This document shows, in pieces, positions 24,572 to 31,933 of a stretch of DNA of 36,419 bases. How positions within the stretch are numbered: the first letter of the stretch is position 1; each line of letters opens with the position of its first letter. The position numbers were made by a program, and so were the translations under genes. The stretch comes from JAJUFS01 sp964599565 (GTDB lineage: Bacteria; Pseudomonadota; Gammaproteobacteria; Natronospirales; JAJUFS01), in NCBI GenBank assembly GCA_964599565.1, contig CAZRFE010000018.1, positions 1 to 36,419 of the forward strand. Reading direction: 5' to 3'. The notes beneath the pieces are model-generated. The model was not told where the DNA came from and made no database searches. It saw only the letters and a program-made list of their open reading frames with translations.

Positions 24572-25645
24572 CTAACGTTCGCGGTTCGTGCCGTTCTGCG
24601 CACGGTCACGCAGCAAGTGGTCCATCAGCACGAGCGCGAGCATCGCTTCGGCAACGGGAACGCCGCGCATGCCGACGCAGGGATCGTGCCGGCCTGTCGT
24701 CGCCACCTCGACGGCATTGCCATGAACGTCGATGCTGCGCGCCGGAACGCGAATGCTCGACGTCGGCTTGAACGCAATCTCGATGACCAGTGGCTGGCCA
24801 CTGCTGATGCCGCCGAGCACACCGCCGGCGTGATTCGAGAGAAATCCCTGCGGCGTCATTTCGTCGCGATGCGCGCTGCCGCGCTGTCGCACCACGTCGA
24901 ACCCGTCTCCGATCGCAACCGCCTTTACTGCATTGATGCCCATCATCGCCTTCGCGATGTCCGCATCCAGGCGGTCGAACACCGGTTCGCCCAGGCCGGC
25001 GAAAACGCCGAGCGCTTCGATGCGCACGCGCGCGCCACATGAATCGCCATCGCGGCGCAACTGCTCGATGCGTGCTTCGAGCTCGGGAACGCGACCGGGT
25101 ACTGCGCAGAAGAACGGATTGTCATGAACCGCGCCCCAGTCCTCGATTGCGAGTTCGATGTCATGCATTGCAACGAGGCAGCCGCGAATTTCAATGCCGG
25201 CATGCTCGCGCAGGTACTTGCGCGCGATCGCGCCTGCTGCCACACGCATTGCCGTCTCGCGCGCGGACGCACGTCCGCCGCCGCGATGATCGCGGATGCC
25301 GTATTTTTTCTGCCAGGTGAAATCTGCATGACCCGGACGGAATTTTTCCGCGATGTCCGCGTAATCGCGCGGGCGTGCGTCCATGTTTTCAATGAGCAGC
25401 GCAATCGGCGCGCCTGTCGTTCTTCCCTCGAACGTTCCCGAGAGAATCTTCACGCGATCCGCTTCGCGCCGCTGTGATGTGAACCGCGACGTGCCGGCGC
25501 GACGGCGTTCGAGATCATGCTGGATGTCGTCTTCACCGAGCGGCATGCCCGGCGGACAGCCATCGACGATCGCAACGAGCGCCGGTCCATGGCTTTCACC
25601 GGCGCTCGTGACGCGAAAGATTTCGCCGAAGGTATTTCCGGCCAT
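24572..25645 (-). CDS. aroC: Chorismate synthase
   Basis: Converts 5-enolpyruvylshikimate 3-phosphate to chorismate using reduced FMN. The 357 residues (E. coli 361) contain the family signatures GESHGPALVAIVDGCPPG, RDHRGGGRASARET, and RDEMTPQGFLSNHAGGVLGG near the C-terminal half. The ATG at 25645 shares one base with the prmB TGA (TGATG), so translation is coupled. No own Shine-Dalgarno stands out. Confidence 0.97.
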   Translation of the reverse strand: MAGNTFGEIFRVTSAGESHGPALVAIVDGCPPGMPLGEDDIQHDLERRRAGTSRFTSQRREADRVKILSGTFEGRTTGAPIALLIENMDARPRDYADIAEKFRPGHADFTWQKKYGIRDHRGGGRASARETAMRVAAGAIARKYLREHAGIEIRGCLVAMHDIELAIEDWGAVHDNPFFCAVPGRVPELEARIEQLRRDGDSCGARVRIEALGVFAGLGEPVFDRLDADIAKAMMGINAVKAVAIGDGFDVVRQRGSAHRDEMTPQGFLSNHAGGVLGGISSGQPLVIEIAFKPTSSIRVPARSIDVHGNAVEVATTGRHDPCVGMRGVPVAEAMLALVLMDHLLRDRAQNGTNRER

Positions 25646-26577
25646 CAGGCCCGCTCCGCGAACAGTTGCGCATGCTCGCGAACCTGCTCCGCGGTGAGAA
25701 GAAATACGCCTTCGCCACCGCGCTCGAACTCCAGCCAGGTGAAACCGACCTCCGGAAATGCTTCGGCGAGCGCTGCAGCACTGTTGCCGACTTCGACGAT
25801 CAGGATTCCGTTTTCCGAAAGATGCGCCGATGCCGCAGCGAGAATGCGTCGTGCGATGTCGAGACCGTCACCGCCCGCTGCAAGGCCGAGTTCCGGTTCA
25901 TGGCGGAACTCGTCCGGCAGCGCCGCCATGTCGCCCGCATCAACATACGGCGGATTGCTGACGATGATGTCGTAACGGACGGCGTCATCCAGCGGCGCGA
26001 ACAGATCACCTTCATGCAGGGTGACCTGCCCTTCCACGCCGTGCAGATCGACATTCTCGTGCGCAAGCGCAAGCGCGTCGGAAGAAAGATCGACGGCATC
26101 GACGCGCGCCGCCGGAAACGCATGCACGCAGGCGATCGCGATGCAGCCGCCGCCGGTGCACAGATCGAGCACCGCGCGGACATCGTCCGGTTCGACCCAG
26201 GGTTCGAAGCGCGCCTCGATCAGTTCCGCGATCGGCGAGCGCGGCACGAGCGCGCGGCGGTCGGCCTTGAACTTCATGCCCGCAAACCACGCCTCGCCGG
26301 TGAGATACGCAACCGGCACGCGCTCGTCGATGCGCTGCGCGAGCAGGCGATAGACGTCCGCCTTTTCCGCGGGCGTCAGGCGCGCGTCCAGCAGGCGATC
26401 AGGGCATCCGTGCGGCAGGTGCAGTGCGAACAGCACCAGCGCAACCGATTCATCCAGCGCGTTGTCGGTGCCATGACCGTAATGCAGGCCAGCCTCGATG
26501 AAACGGCTCATTCCAAAGCGGATGAAGTCCGTCGCACTGTCAAGATACTCGGCAATGTCCTCGAATCGTTCCTTCAC
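25645..26577 (-). CDS. prmB: Ribosomal protein uL3 N5-glutamine methyltransferase
   Basis: Methylates a glutamine of ribosomal protein L3. The start is GTG at 26577 (VKERFEDIAEYLD), with GGGAG six nt upstream, giving 310 residues, the same as E. coli PrmB. The SAM-binding LDLCTGGGCIAI (137-148) and the catalytic NPPY (208-211) are intact. The VPRSP block at 111-115 distinguishes PrmB from PrmC. The open frame continues far upstream but only as antisense to the copper genes. It forms a coupled pair with aroC and is divergent from sco. Confidence 0.95.
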   Translation of the reverse strand: MKERFEDIAEYLDSATDFIRFGMSRFIEAGLHYGHGTDNALDESVALVLFALHLPHGCPDRLLDARLTPAEKADVYRLLAQRIDERVPVAYLTGEAWFAGMKFKADRRALVPRSPIAELIEARFEPWVEPDDVRAVLDLCTGGGCIAIACVHAFPAARVDAVDLSSDALALAHENVDLHGVEGQVTLHEGDLFAPLDDAVRYDIIVSNPPYVDAGDMAALPDEFRHEPELGLAAGGDGLDIARRILAAASAHLSENGILIVEVGNSAAALAEAFPEVGFTWLEFERGGEGVFLLTAEQVREHAQLFAERA

Positions 26578-26603
26578 ACGTTTCTCCCGTGGCGCGAAAC
26601 GCC

Positions 26604-26633
26604 ATGATAACTGAACGGGTGGTATGGGATAAT
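26604..26633 (+). promoter_or_regulatory. Putative sco promoter giving a leaderless mRNA
   Basis: ATGATA (26604-26609), 18 nt, GATAAT (26628-26633). The -10 matches 5 of 6 bases. Transcription would begin near 26640, one base before the sco ATG at 26641. No Shine-Dalgarno precedes that ATG. Confidence 0.45.
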
Positions 26634-26640
26634 GCGCGGC

Positions 26641-27264
26641 ATGAATCGTACAACGCTCCCCATTGTCATCGTCACCGCGGTCGCCGCCCTCGCCGGCGGC
26701 CTGGCCGGCGTGTTCCTGCTCGCGCCGGACGAACCGGCGGAACTGTCCGCAGGAACCTTGCTGACCAAGCCGCGTCCCCTGCCGGAATTCAGCCTGACGC
26801 GGCACGACGCCGAAACCTTCACGCGCGAGAACTTCGAGGATCACTGGAGCCTCGTGTTCTTCGGCTTCACGCACTGCCCCGACGTCTGCCCGAACACGCT
26901 GTTCATGCTCGACCGCGTGACCGACGCGCTCGCGGGGATGGACATGCAGCCGCCCGAGGTCGTGTTCGTGTCCGTGGACACGGCGCGCGATACGCCGGAG
27001 CAGATGGCGGGCTACGTGGAATATTTCAACCCGGATTTCATCGGCGTTGTCGGCGATGGCGACAACCTGCACAAACTCGCGCAGGCGATGAGCGTTGCGT
27101 ATGAATTCCGCCCCGCACACGACGGCGATGAAGAAAACTACACGGTCGTGCACAGCTCCGCCGTGCTGCTGGTGGATCCCGAGGCGCGGCTGCACGCGAT
27201 CTTCACACCGCCACTGCATGCCGACGCCATCGCAGGCGACCTTGTTCGATTGATCGCCGACTGA
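26641..27264 (+). CDS. SCO1/SenC/PrrC-family copper protein
   Basis: Membrane-anchored thioredoxin-fold protein that helps insert copper into the CuA site of cytochrome c oxidase. The 207-residue product has an N-terminal membrane anchor (about 7-28). The copper-binding pair Cys79 and Cys83 lies in THCPDVCPN and the third ligand His171 in VVHSSAVLLVDP. An ATG three codons upstream overlaps the predicted -10 and is less likely. The next genes, PCuAC and psd, run in the same direction. No oxidase subunit genes are in the window. Confidence 0.93.
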   Translation: MNRTTLPIVIVTAVAALAGGLAGVFLLAPDEPAELSAGTLLTKPRPLPEFSLTRHDAETFTRENFEDHWSLVFFGFTHCPDVCPNTLFMLDRVTDALAGMDMQPPEVVFVSVDTARDTPEQMAGYVEYFNPDFIGVVGDGDNLHKLAQAMSVAYEFRPAHDGDEENYTVVHSSAVLLVDPEARLHAIFTPPLHADAIAGDLVRLIAD

Positions 27265-27279
27265 CCTTCGGAGAACTTC

Positions 27280-27741
27280 ATGCCTTCCTTCTTCCTGGCT
27301 GCGACGCTTGCATTGATCAATGCATCTGCCGCGCAACCGCCGCTTCGCATCGAGCAGGCGTGGATACGCGAAGCGCCGCCTGTCGCGGATGTGATGGCGG
27401 GCTACGCGAAGCTCTGCAACGACGGCAGCGACGTCGTCGCCATCACTGACCTGCACAGTGCGAATTTCGCGCGCGTGGAAATGCACGCAACCATCGAGAC
27501 GGATGCGTCCGTCACCATGGAGCGGCTGGGCGATGTGCGCATCGCGCCCGGCGAGTGCGTCGAGTTCGCGTCCGGCGGAAAACACTTCATGCTGTTCAAG
27601 CCACGGTCGGCGTTGCGCGCGGGCGATGACGCCGAAATCGCGTTCACGCTTGCCGATGGCAGAACCTTCACCGCCGCGTTTCCCGTGAAGCGCGCCGACG
27701 ACACACCCGAAACCGGCCACGGACACCATCATGGACATTGA
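27280..27741 (+). CDS. PCuAC-type periplasmic copper chaperone
   Basis: 153-residue periplasmic Cu(I) carrier of the DUF461/PCuAC family, thought to act with Sco in CuA assembly. A short signal peptide (1-18, ends NASAA) precedes the mature domain. The hallmark H(M)X10MX21HXM motif is exact: Met68/His69, Met80, His102, Met104. The C-terminus is His-rich (GHGHHHGH), which could bind extra metal, and is encoded in the 11 nt overlap with psd and just before it. GGAG precedes the ATG by about 6 nt. It lies 15 nt after sco. Confidence 0.93.
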   Translation: MPSFFLAATLALINASAAQPPLRIEQAWIREAPPVADVMAGYAKLCNDGSDVVAITDLHSANFARVEMHATIETDASVTMERLGDVRIAPGECVEFASGGKHFMLFKPRSALRAGDDAEIAFTLADGRTFTAAFPVKRADDTPETGHGHHHGH

Positions 27742-28603
27742 AAAGGCGCTGAAGATCTGGCCGCAGTACGTACTGCCGCACCACCTGCTCTCGCGCTGCA
27801 TGCACGCGCTGACGCGCATCAACGGCGGCGCGGTGAGCCATGCGGCGATGCGCGCGTTCGTGCGCAGCTTCAAGGTGAACATGCAGGAAGCCGTACATGA
27901 AGATGTCCGGCATTACGCGAATTTCAACGCGTTCTTCACGCGCGCGCTGAAACCCGAGTCGCGCCCGGTCGATACCGCAATCGATGCCGTCGTATCACCT
28001 GTCGACGGCACCGTGAACCAGGCCGGCGGGATTCGCGAAGGACGCATCTTCCAGGCGAAGGGTCACGAATACTCCGCCGAAGAACTGCTCGGTGACGCAG
28101 CGCTCGCCGCGCCGTTCATGAACGGCGAGTACGCCACGCTTTATCTTTCGCCGCGCGACTATCACCGCATCCACATGCCGTGCGACGGCACGCTCACGGA
28201 GATGCTGCACGTGCCGGGCCGGCTGTTCAGCGTGAACGGTCTCACCGCGCGCAACATCCCGCGCCTGTTCGCGCGCAACGAGCGCGTCGTGTGCCTGTTC
28301 GAAACGCCCCTCGGAAAGCTCGCGATGGTTGCCGTCGGTGCGATCTTCGTGGGCAGCATCGAAACCGTCTGGGCCGGCGAAATCACGCCGCCGGCAGGGT
28401 CGCGCATCCGCCGCTGGCGCTATGGCCGCGGCGAAGCCGCCGGAGAAGTGACGCTGCGAAAAGGTGAGGAACTTGGCCGTTTCAACATGGGTTCGACCGT
28501 CGTGATGCTCACCGAACCCGGCGCGGTGGACTGGGGCGAATACCTGCGCGCGGACAACGTCATGCGCGTTGGCGAAAGGATCGGAACGGCACTGAAGCCG
28601 TGA
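27731..28603 (+). CDS. psd: Phosphatidylserine decarboxylase proenzyme
   Basis: Makes phosphatidylethanolamine at the inner membrane; the proenzyme cleaves itself to form a pyruvoyl group. The 290 residues match the proteobacterial type. The self-cleavage site is Gly254-Ser255 in MGST (canonical LGST), and the charge-relay residues Asp92 (SPVDGTV), His145 and the nearby His148 (RDYHRIHMPCDG) are present. The ATG overlaps the end of the PCuAC gene by 11 nt, so it is probably expressed from the sco promoter. A terminator follows. Confidence 0.97.
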   Translation: MDIEKALKIWPQYVLPHHLLSRCMHALTRINGGAVSHAAMRAFVRSFKVNMQEAVHEDVRHYANFNAFFTRALKPESRPVDTAIDAVVSPVDGTVNQAGGIREGRIFQAKGHEYSAEELLGDAALAAPFMNGEYATLYLSPRDYHRIHMPCDGTLTEMLHVPGRLFSVNGLTARNIPRLFARNERVVCLFETPLGKLAMVAVGAIFVGSIETVWAGEITPPAGSRIRRWRYGRGEAAGEVTLRKGEELGRFNMGSTVVMLTEPGAVDWGEYLRADNVMRVGERIGTALKP

Positions 28604-28610
28604 CAGGATG

Positions 28611-28640
28611 AGGCCGGGAAATTTCCCGGCCTTGTTGTCT
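28611..28640 (+). terminator. Intrinsic terminator after psd
   Basis: An 11-bp perfect palindrome (28611-28632; an 8-bp GC stem AGGCCGGG/CCCGGCCT around AAATTT) is followed by TGTTGTCTT. It lies 8 nt after the psd stop. The T-rich run is on the plus strand only. Confidence 0.7.
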
Positions 28641-28662
28641 TGCCGAACAGCGCAAGCCGCTC

Positions 28663-29157
28663 CTACGACCCCTCGTCGAGACTTTCGAGAAAGATCTCCG
28701 CCAGCCGCTCGACACCGTCGCGATCAACAGCATCGAAGCGCGAGGGAATCGGCGCATCGATATCCAGCACGCCGATGATCTTGCCGTTCCGTTCAAGCGG
28801 AACAACGATCTCGGAACGCGACGCGCTGTCGCAGGGAATGTGGCCGGGGAATGAATCGACATCTTCGACGAGCTGCGTGCGCCGCTCCGCGACCGCGGCT
28901 CCGCACACGCCCTTGCCGATGGCGATGCGCACGCATGCCGGCTGACCCTGGAACGGCCCGACGACAAGCTCGCCGTCACGCATGAAGTAGAACCCGAGCC
29001 AGTTCACGTCCGGCAGGCTGTGATAAAGCAGCGCGGAAAGATTCGCCGCGTTCGCGATCATGTCGCGCTCGCCGTGCAGCAACCCGCGTGCCTGCTGCGC
29101 GAGTTCCTCGTACAGCGACGCCTTGTCGGAAGTCTCGATCTTCTTCATCTCGAACAT
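28663..29157 (-). CDS. msrC: Free methionine-(R)-sulfoxide reductase, GAF domain
   Basis: Reduces free Met-R-sulfoxide. The 164-residue single GAF domain carries the three redox cysteines Cys75, Cys85 and Cys109 with the same spacing (10 and 24) as Cys84, Cys94 and Cys118 of the E. coli enzyme. Supporting blocks are NWLGFYFMRDGELVVGPFQG and SEIVVPL. The ATG at 29157 has GAGGTG nearby, overlapping the epmA stop codon, so it is the third gene of efp-epmA-msrC. It ends facing the psd terminator. Confidence 0.93.
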   Translation of the reverse strand: MFEMKKIETSDKASLYEELAQQARGLLHGERDMIANAANLSALLYHSLPDVNWLGFYFMRDGELVVGPFQGQPACVRIAIGKGVCGAAVAERRTQLVEDVDSFPGHIPCDSASRSEIVVPLERNGKIIGVLDIDAPIPSRFDAVDRDGVERLAEIFLESLDEGS

Positions 29158-29165
29158 GCGTCACC

Positions 29166-30116
29166 TCACACCCGGTCGAAGCCGAAGCTGATCGCTTCGG
29201 CGATATTCTCGCACCTCGCCGCGAGCATCACCACGCGGTCGAAGCCAAGCGCCACGCCCGCGCAATCCGGCATGCCGTGCGAAAGCGCGGCAAGCAGGTT
29301 CTCGTCCAGCGGCATCTCGCGCAGGCCCGCCGCGCGACGCCGCGCGTTTTCCTGTTCGAAGCGCGCGCGTTGCTCGCCCGCATCGGCAAGTTCATGGAAG
29401 CCGTTGGCAAGCTCGATGCCATCGACGAACGCCTCGAAACGGCGCGCGCAGCGCGGATCGTCGTCAAGCCGCGCGAGCGCGGCCTGCGAAGCAGGAAACG
29501 CATGCACGAAACTCACCCGGCCCTTTCCAAGCTGCGGATAGACAAGATGGCTGGCGATGAGATCGAGCATGCCGTCGCGATCAAGCGACGCGACATCCGC
29601 ACCGAACGGTTCGACGGCCGCACGCAGTGCCTCGTCGTTCGCATCGAAGGGATCAAGATCCGCGAACGTCGCGAAGGCTTCCGCGTACGTCATGCGTTCA
29701 TCTTCCGCATCAAGACCCGGAATCAATGCACGCAGCAGGCCGGCGACTTCATCCATCAGCGCGTGATGGTCGAAACCGAGCCTGTACCATTCGACCATCG
29801 TGAACTCGGGATTGTGCATGCGCCCGTGTTCCGCGCCACGAAACACCTTGCACGCCTGCCAGATGTCGCCGCTGCCCGCTGCCAGCATGCGCTTCATGAA
29901 GAATTCCGGTGAGGTATGCAGGAAGAACGCTTCACGCAGGCCGGGAAGCGCGACCTCCGCGCTCGCGAGATTCGGTTCGGTGATCGCCGCGCGGCTGACG
30001 AGCGGCGTTTCGACTTCCAGCACGTCGCGCGAAGCGAAGAATTCGCGCACGTGCTCAAGAAGCGCTGCACGCAGGCGCAGGTTTTCAATGGAAGCTGAAG
30101 GTCGCCAGTCGTTCAT
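29166..30116 (-). CDS. epmA: EF-P (R)-beta-lysine ligase
   Basis: Lysyl-tRNA-synthetase-like enzyme that attaches beta-lysine to Lys34 of EF-P. The ATG at 30116 (MNDWRPSASIENL) gives 316 residues (E. coli 325); the frame extending upstream is antisense to nothing recognisable and lacks homology. It is the class II catalytic core only, with no anticodon-binding domain. Motif 2 reads KVFRGAEHGRMHNPEFTMVE and the motif 3 region CAGVALGFDRVVML is present. The neighbours efp and epmB make the assignment firm. A hairpin lies between efp and epmA. Confidence 0.95.
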   Translation of the reverse strand: MNDWRPSASIENLRLRAALLEHVREFFASRDVLEVETPLVSRAAITEPNLASAEVALPGLREAFFLHTSPEFFMKRMLAAGSGDIWQACKVFRGAEHGRMHNPEFTMVEWYRLGFDHHALMDEVAGLLRALIPGLDAEDERMTYAEAFATFADLDPFDANDEALRAAVEPFGADVASLDRDGMLDLIASHLVYPQLGKGRVSFVHAFPASQAALARLDDDPRCARRFEAFVDGIELANGFHELADAGEQRARFEQENARRRAAGLREMPLDENLLAALSHGMPDCAGVALGFDRVVMLAARCENIAEAISFGFDRV

Positions 30117-30134
30117 TCGTCTTTCGCAGATGAA

Positions 30135-30157
30135 GAAGCCCGGCGTGGCCGGGCTTC
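30135..30157 (-). terminator. Hairpin between efp and epmA, weak terminator or attenuator
   Basis: A 10-bp stem (GAAGCCCGGC/GCCGGGCTTC, loop of 3) lies 24 nt after the efp stop, followed on the minus strand by TTCATC with only a short T content. It could partly terminate efp transcripts, giving more EF-P than EpmA, or act as a processing site. Confidence 0.45.
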
Positions 30158-30181
30158 CATGAGCGGCAGGAACGCGTTTCC

Positions 30182-30751
30182 CTACTCTTTCACGCGCGAC
30201 ACGTATTCGCCGGTGCGCGTATCCACGCGAAGGACTTCGCCTTCGTTGATGAACAGCGGCACGCGCACGATGGCGCCGGTTTCGAGCTTGGCAGGCTTGC
30301 CGCCGCCGCCCGAGGTGTCGCCGCGCAGGCCGGGATCGGTCTCGATCACCTTGAGGTTCACGTGGTTGGGCGGCGTGATGTCGAGCGGCACGCCGTTCCA
30401 CAGCGTGACGATGCAGGTGTCCTGCTCCTTCAGCCACTTCGCGTTCTCGCCGACGGCGTTTGCATCCGCAGCGTGCTGCTCGAACGTGTCCGGCACCATG
30501 AAGTGCCACATTTCGCCGTCGTTGTAGAGGTACTGCATGTCGATGTCCATGACATCCGCCGCCTCGAACACTTCGCCCGACTTGAAGGTCTTCTCCAGCG
30601 TGCGGCCGGTCTTGAGGTTCCGCACGCGGGTGCGGTTGAATGCCTGGCCTTTGCCCGGCTTCACGAACTCGTTTTCGACGATGGTGTACGGATCATTGTC
30701 GATCATGATCTTCAGACCGGCGCGGAACTCGTTGGTGTTGTAGCTCGCCAT
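30182..30751 (-). CDS. efp: Elongation factor P
   Basis: Ribosome-binding factor that rescues stalling at consecutive prolines. The 189 residues match E. coli EF-P (188). The modified residue is Lys34 in EFVKPGKGQAF, the lysylation (not rhamnosylation) type, which agrees with epmA and epmB next door and the absence of earP. The three-domain architecture is intact and ends in a C-terminal block with GEYVSRVKE. It starts at 30751 and is divergent from epmB. Confidence 0.98.
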   Translation of the reverse strand: MASYNTNEFRAGLKIMIDNDPYTIVENEFVKPGKGQAFNRTRVRNLKTGRTLEKTFKSGEVFEAADVMDIDMQYLYNDGEMWHFMVPDTFEQHAADANAVGENAKWLKEQDTCIVTLWNGVPLDITPPNHVNLKVIETDPGLRGDTSGGGGKPAKLETGAIVRVPLFINEGEVLRVDTRTGEYVSRVKE

Positions 30752-30818
30752 GGGCTTGACTCTTCAGTTGTCGTTCGGTTGCGGGCAAAATACCGGGCCA
30801 GTGCCCGGCGAAAGCCGC

Positions 30819-30827
30819 GTATCATAC
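30819..30827. promoter_or_regulatory. Candidate shared -10 element of the divergent efp/epmB pair
   Basis: The near-palindrome GTATCATAC offers TATCAT on the plus strand (30820-30825) and TATGAT on the minus strand (30826-30821), each 5 of 6 to the -10 consensus. No strong -35 is visible on either strand. A nearby perfect hairpin CCGGGC-CAGT-GCCCGG (30793-30808) would fall in the efp leader. Confidence 0.35.
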
Positions 30828-30866
30828 CCGCACCCCTTCCCGAAATCAGCAGCATCCTTCGTGACC

Positions 30867-31850
30867 ATGAAGCGACCCGACTGGAAAGCCGCGCAGGCAG
30901 CTGCGATCACCGATCCCGCGCGCCTGCTCGAAATGCTCGGCCTGGACGCCGCCCTGCTGCCCTCCGCGCGTGCGGCCGCCGCTGCGTTCCCGCTGCGGGT
31001 ACCGCACGGTTATGTCTCGCGCATGCGGCCGGGCGCGGTGAACGATCCGCTGCTCCGGCAGGTGCTGCCGCTCGGCGTCGAGCTCGACGCCGTTCCCGGG
31101 TTCGGCAGCGATCCCGTCGGCGAATCGACGGCGGCCATCGCGCCTGGCCTGCTGCAGAAATACGCCGGCCGCGTGCTGCTGACCGCAACCGGCGCCTGCG
31201 GTGTGCACTGCCGGTACTGCTTCCGGCGTCACTTTCCCTATTCGGAGCAGAACCCGCGCCGTGACTGGAAAGCGGTGCTGGAGCGCATCCATGAAGACAC
31301 GTCCATCCACGAAGTGATATTGAGCGGCGGCGATCCGTTCACGCTCGATACACCGCGCCTGCGAGAAATTTCCTCCGCGCTGGCGGAAATGCCGCAGTTG
31401 CGCCGGCTGCGCATCCACACGCGCCAGCCCGTCGTGCTGCCGGAACGCATCGACGGGCAGCTGCTCGCATGGCTCGCAGATGTTTCCCTCGACGTCGCGA
31501 TCGTGATCCACGCCAACCACGCGAACGAGATCGACGATCACGTGCGGCACGCGCTGGGCGCGCTGCGCGACGCCGGCGCAACGCTTCTCAACCAGTCCGT
31601 GCTGCTGCGCGGCGTCAACGACAGCGCCGATGCACTCGCCGCGCTGAGTGAAACGCTGTTCTCCGCGGGCGTGCTGCCGTACTACCTGCACCTGCTCGAT
31701 CCGGTTGCGGGCGCGGCGCATTTCGATGTGCCGGAAAGCGAAGCGCGTGCGATCGTGCGTGAACTGCATGCGCGCCTGTCCGGCTACCTCGTGCCGAAGC
31801 TCGTCCGCGAGATTCCGGAAGCCGCTGGGAAAACCCTGATAAATCTGTAA
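30867..31850 (+). CDS. epmB: EF-P-directed lysine 2,3-aminomutase
   Basis: Radical SAM enzyme converting (S)-alpha-lysine to (R)-beta-lysine for EF-P. The start is probably the ATG at 30867 (MKRPDWKAAQ), giving 327 residues; a GTG two codons earlier is possible and no Shine-Dalgarno is seen. The [4Fe-4S] motif is Cys111-x3-Cys115-x2-Cys118 (CGVHCRYC), followed by RRHFPY and ILSGGDPF. It is the short single-domain form typical of EpmB and lacks the C-terminal extension of fermentative lysine aminomutases. Confidence 0.95.
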   Translation: MKRPDWKAAQAAAITDPARLLEMLGLDAALLPSARAAAAAFPLRVPHGYVSRMRPGAVNDPLLRQVLPLGVELDAVPGFGSDPVGESTAAIAPGLLQKYAGRVLLTATGACGVHCRYCFRRHFPYSEQNPRRDWKAVLERIHEDTSIHEVILSGGDPFTLDTPRLREISSALAEMPQLRRLRIHTRQPVVLPERIDGQLLAWLADVSLDVAIVIHANHANEIDDHVRHALGALRDAGATLLNQSVLLRGVNDSADALAALSETLFSAGVLPYYLHLLDPVAGAAHFDVPESEARAIVRELHARLSGYLVPKLVREIPEAAGKTLINL

Positions 31851-31933
31851 CTTATTCTTGATCCGTCTGGAAAAAGCCGCGGGCTTACGTTAAAAAGTCT
31901 GACGTTCATTCGACGCACACTTCGGAGCCATTC

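Noticed and set aside
26578..27882. A long minus-strand frame continuing upstream of prmB, antisense to sco and PCuAC
   Set aside because: It is antisense to two well-supported genes. The homologous prmB start (GTG with GGGAG) lies at 26577, and the extra residues look like Arg/His-rich shadow translation.
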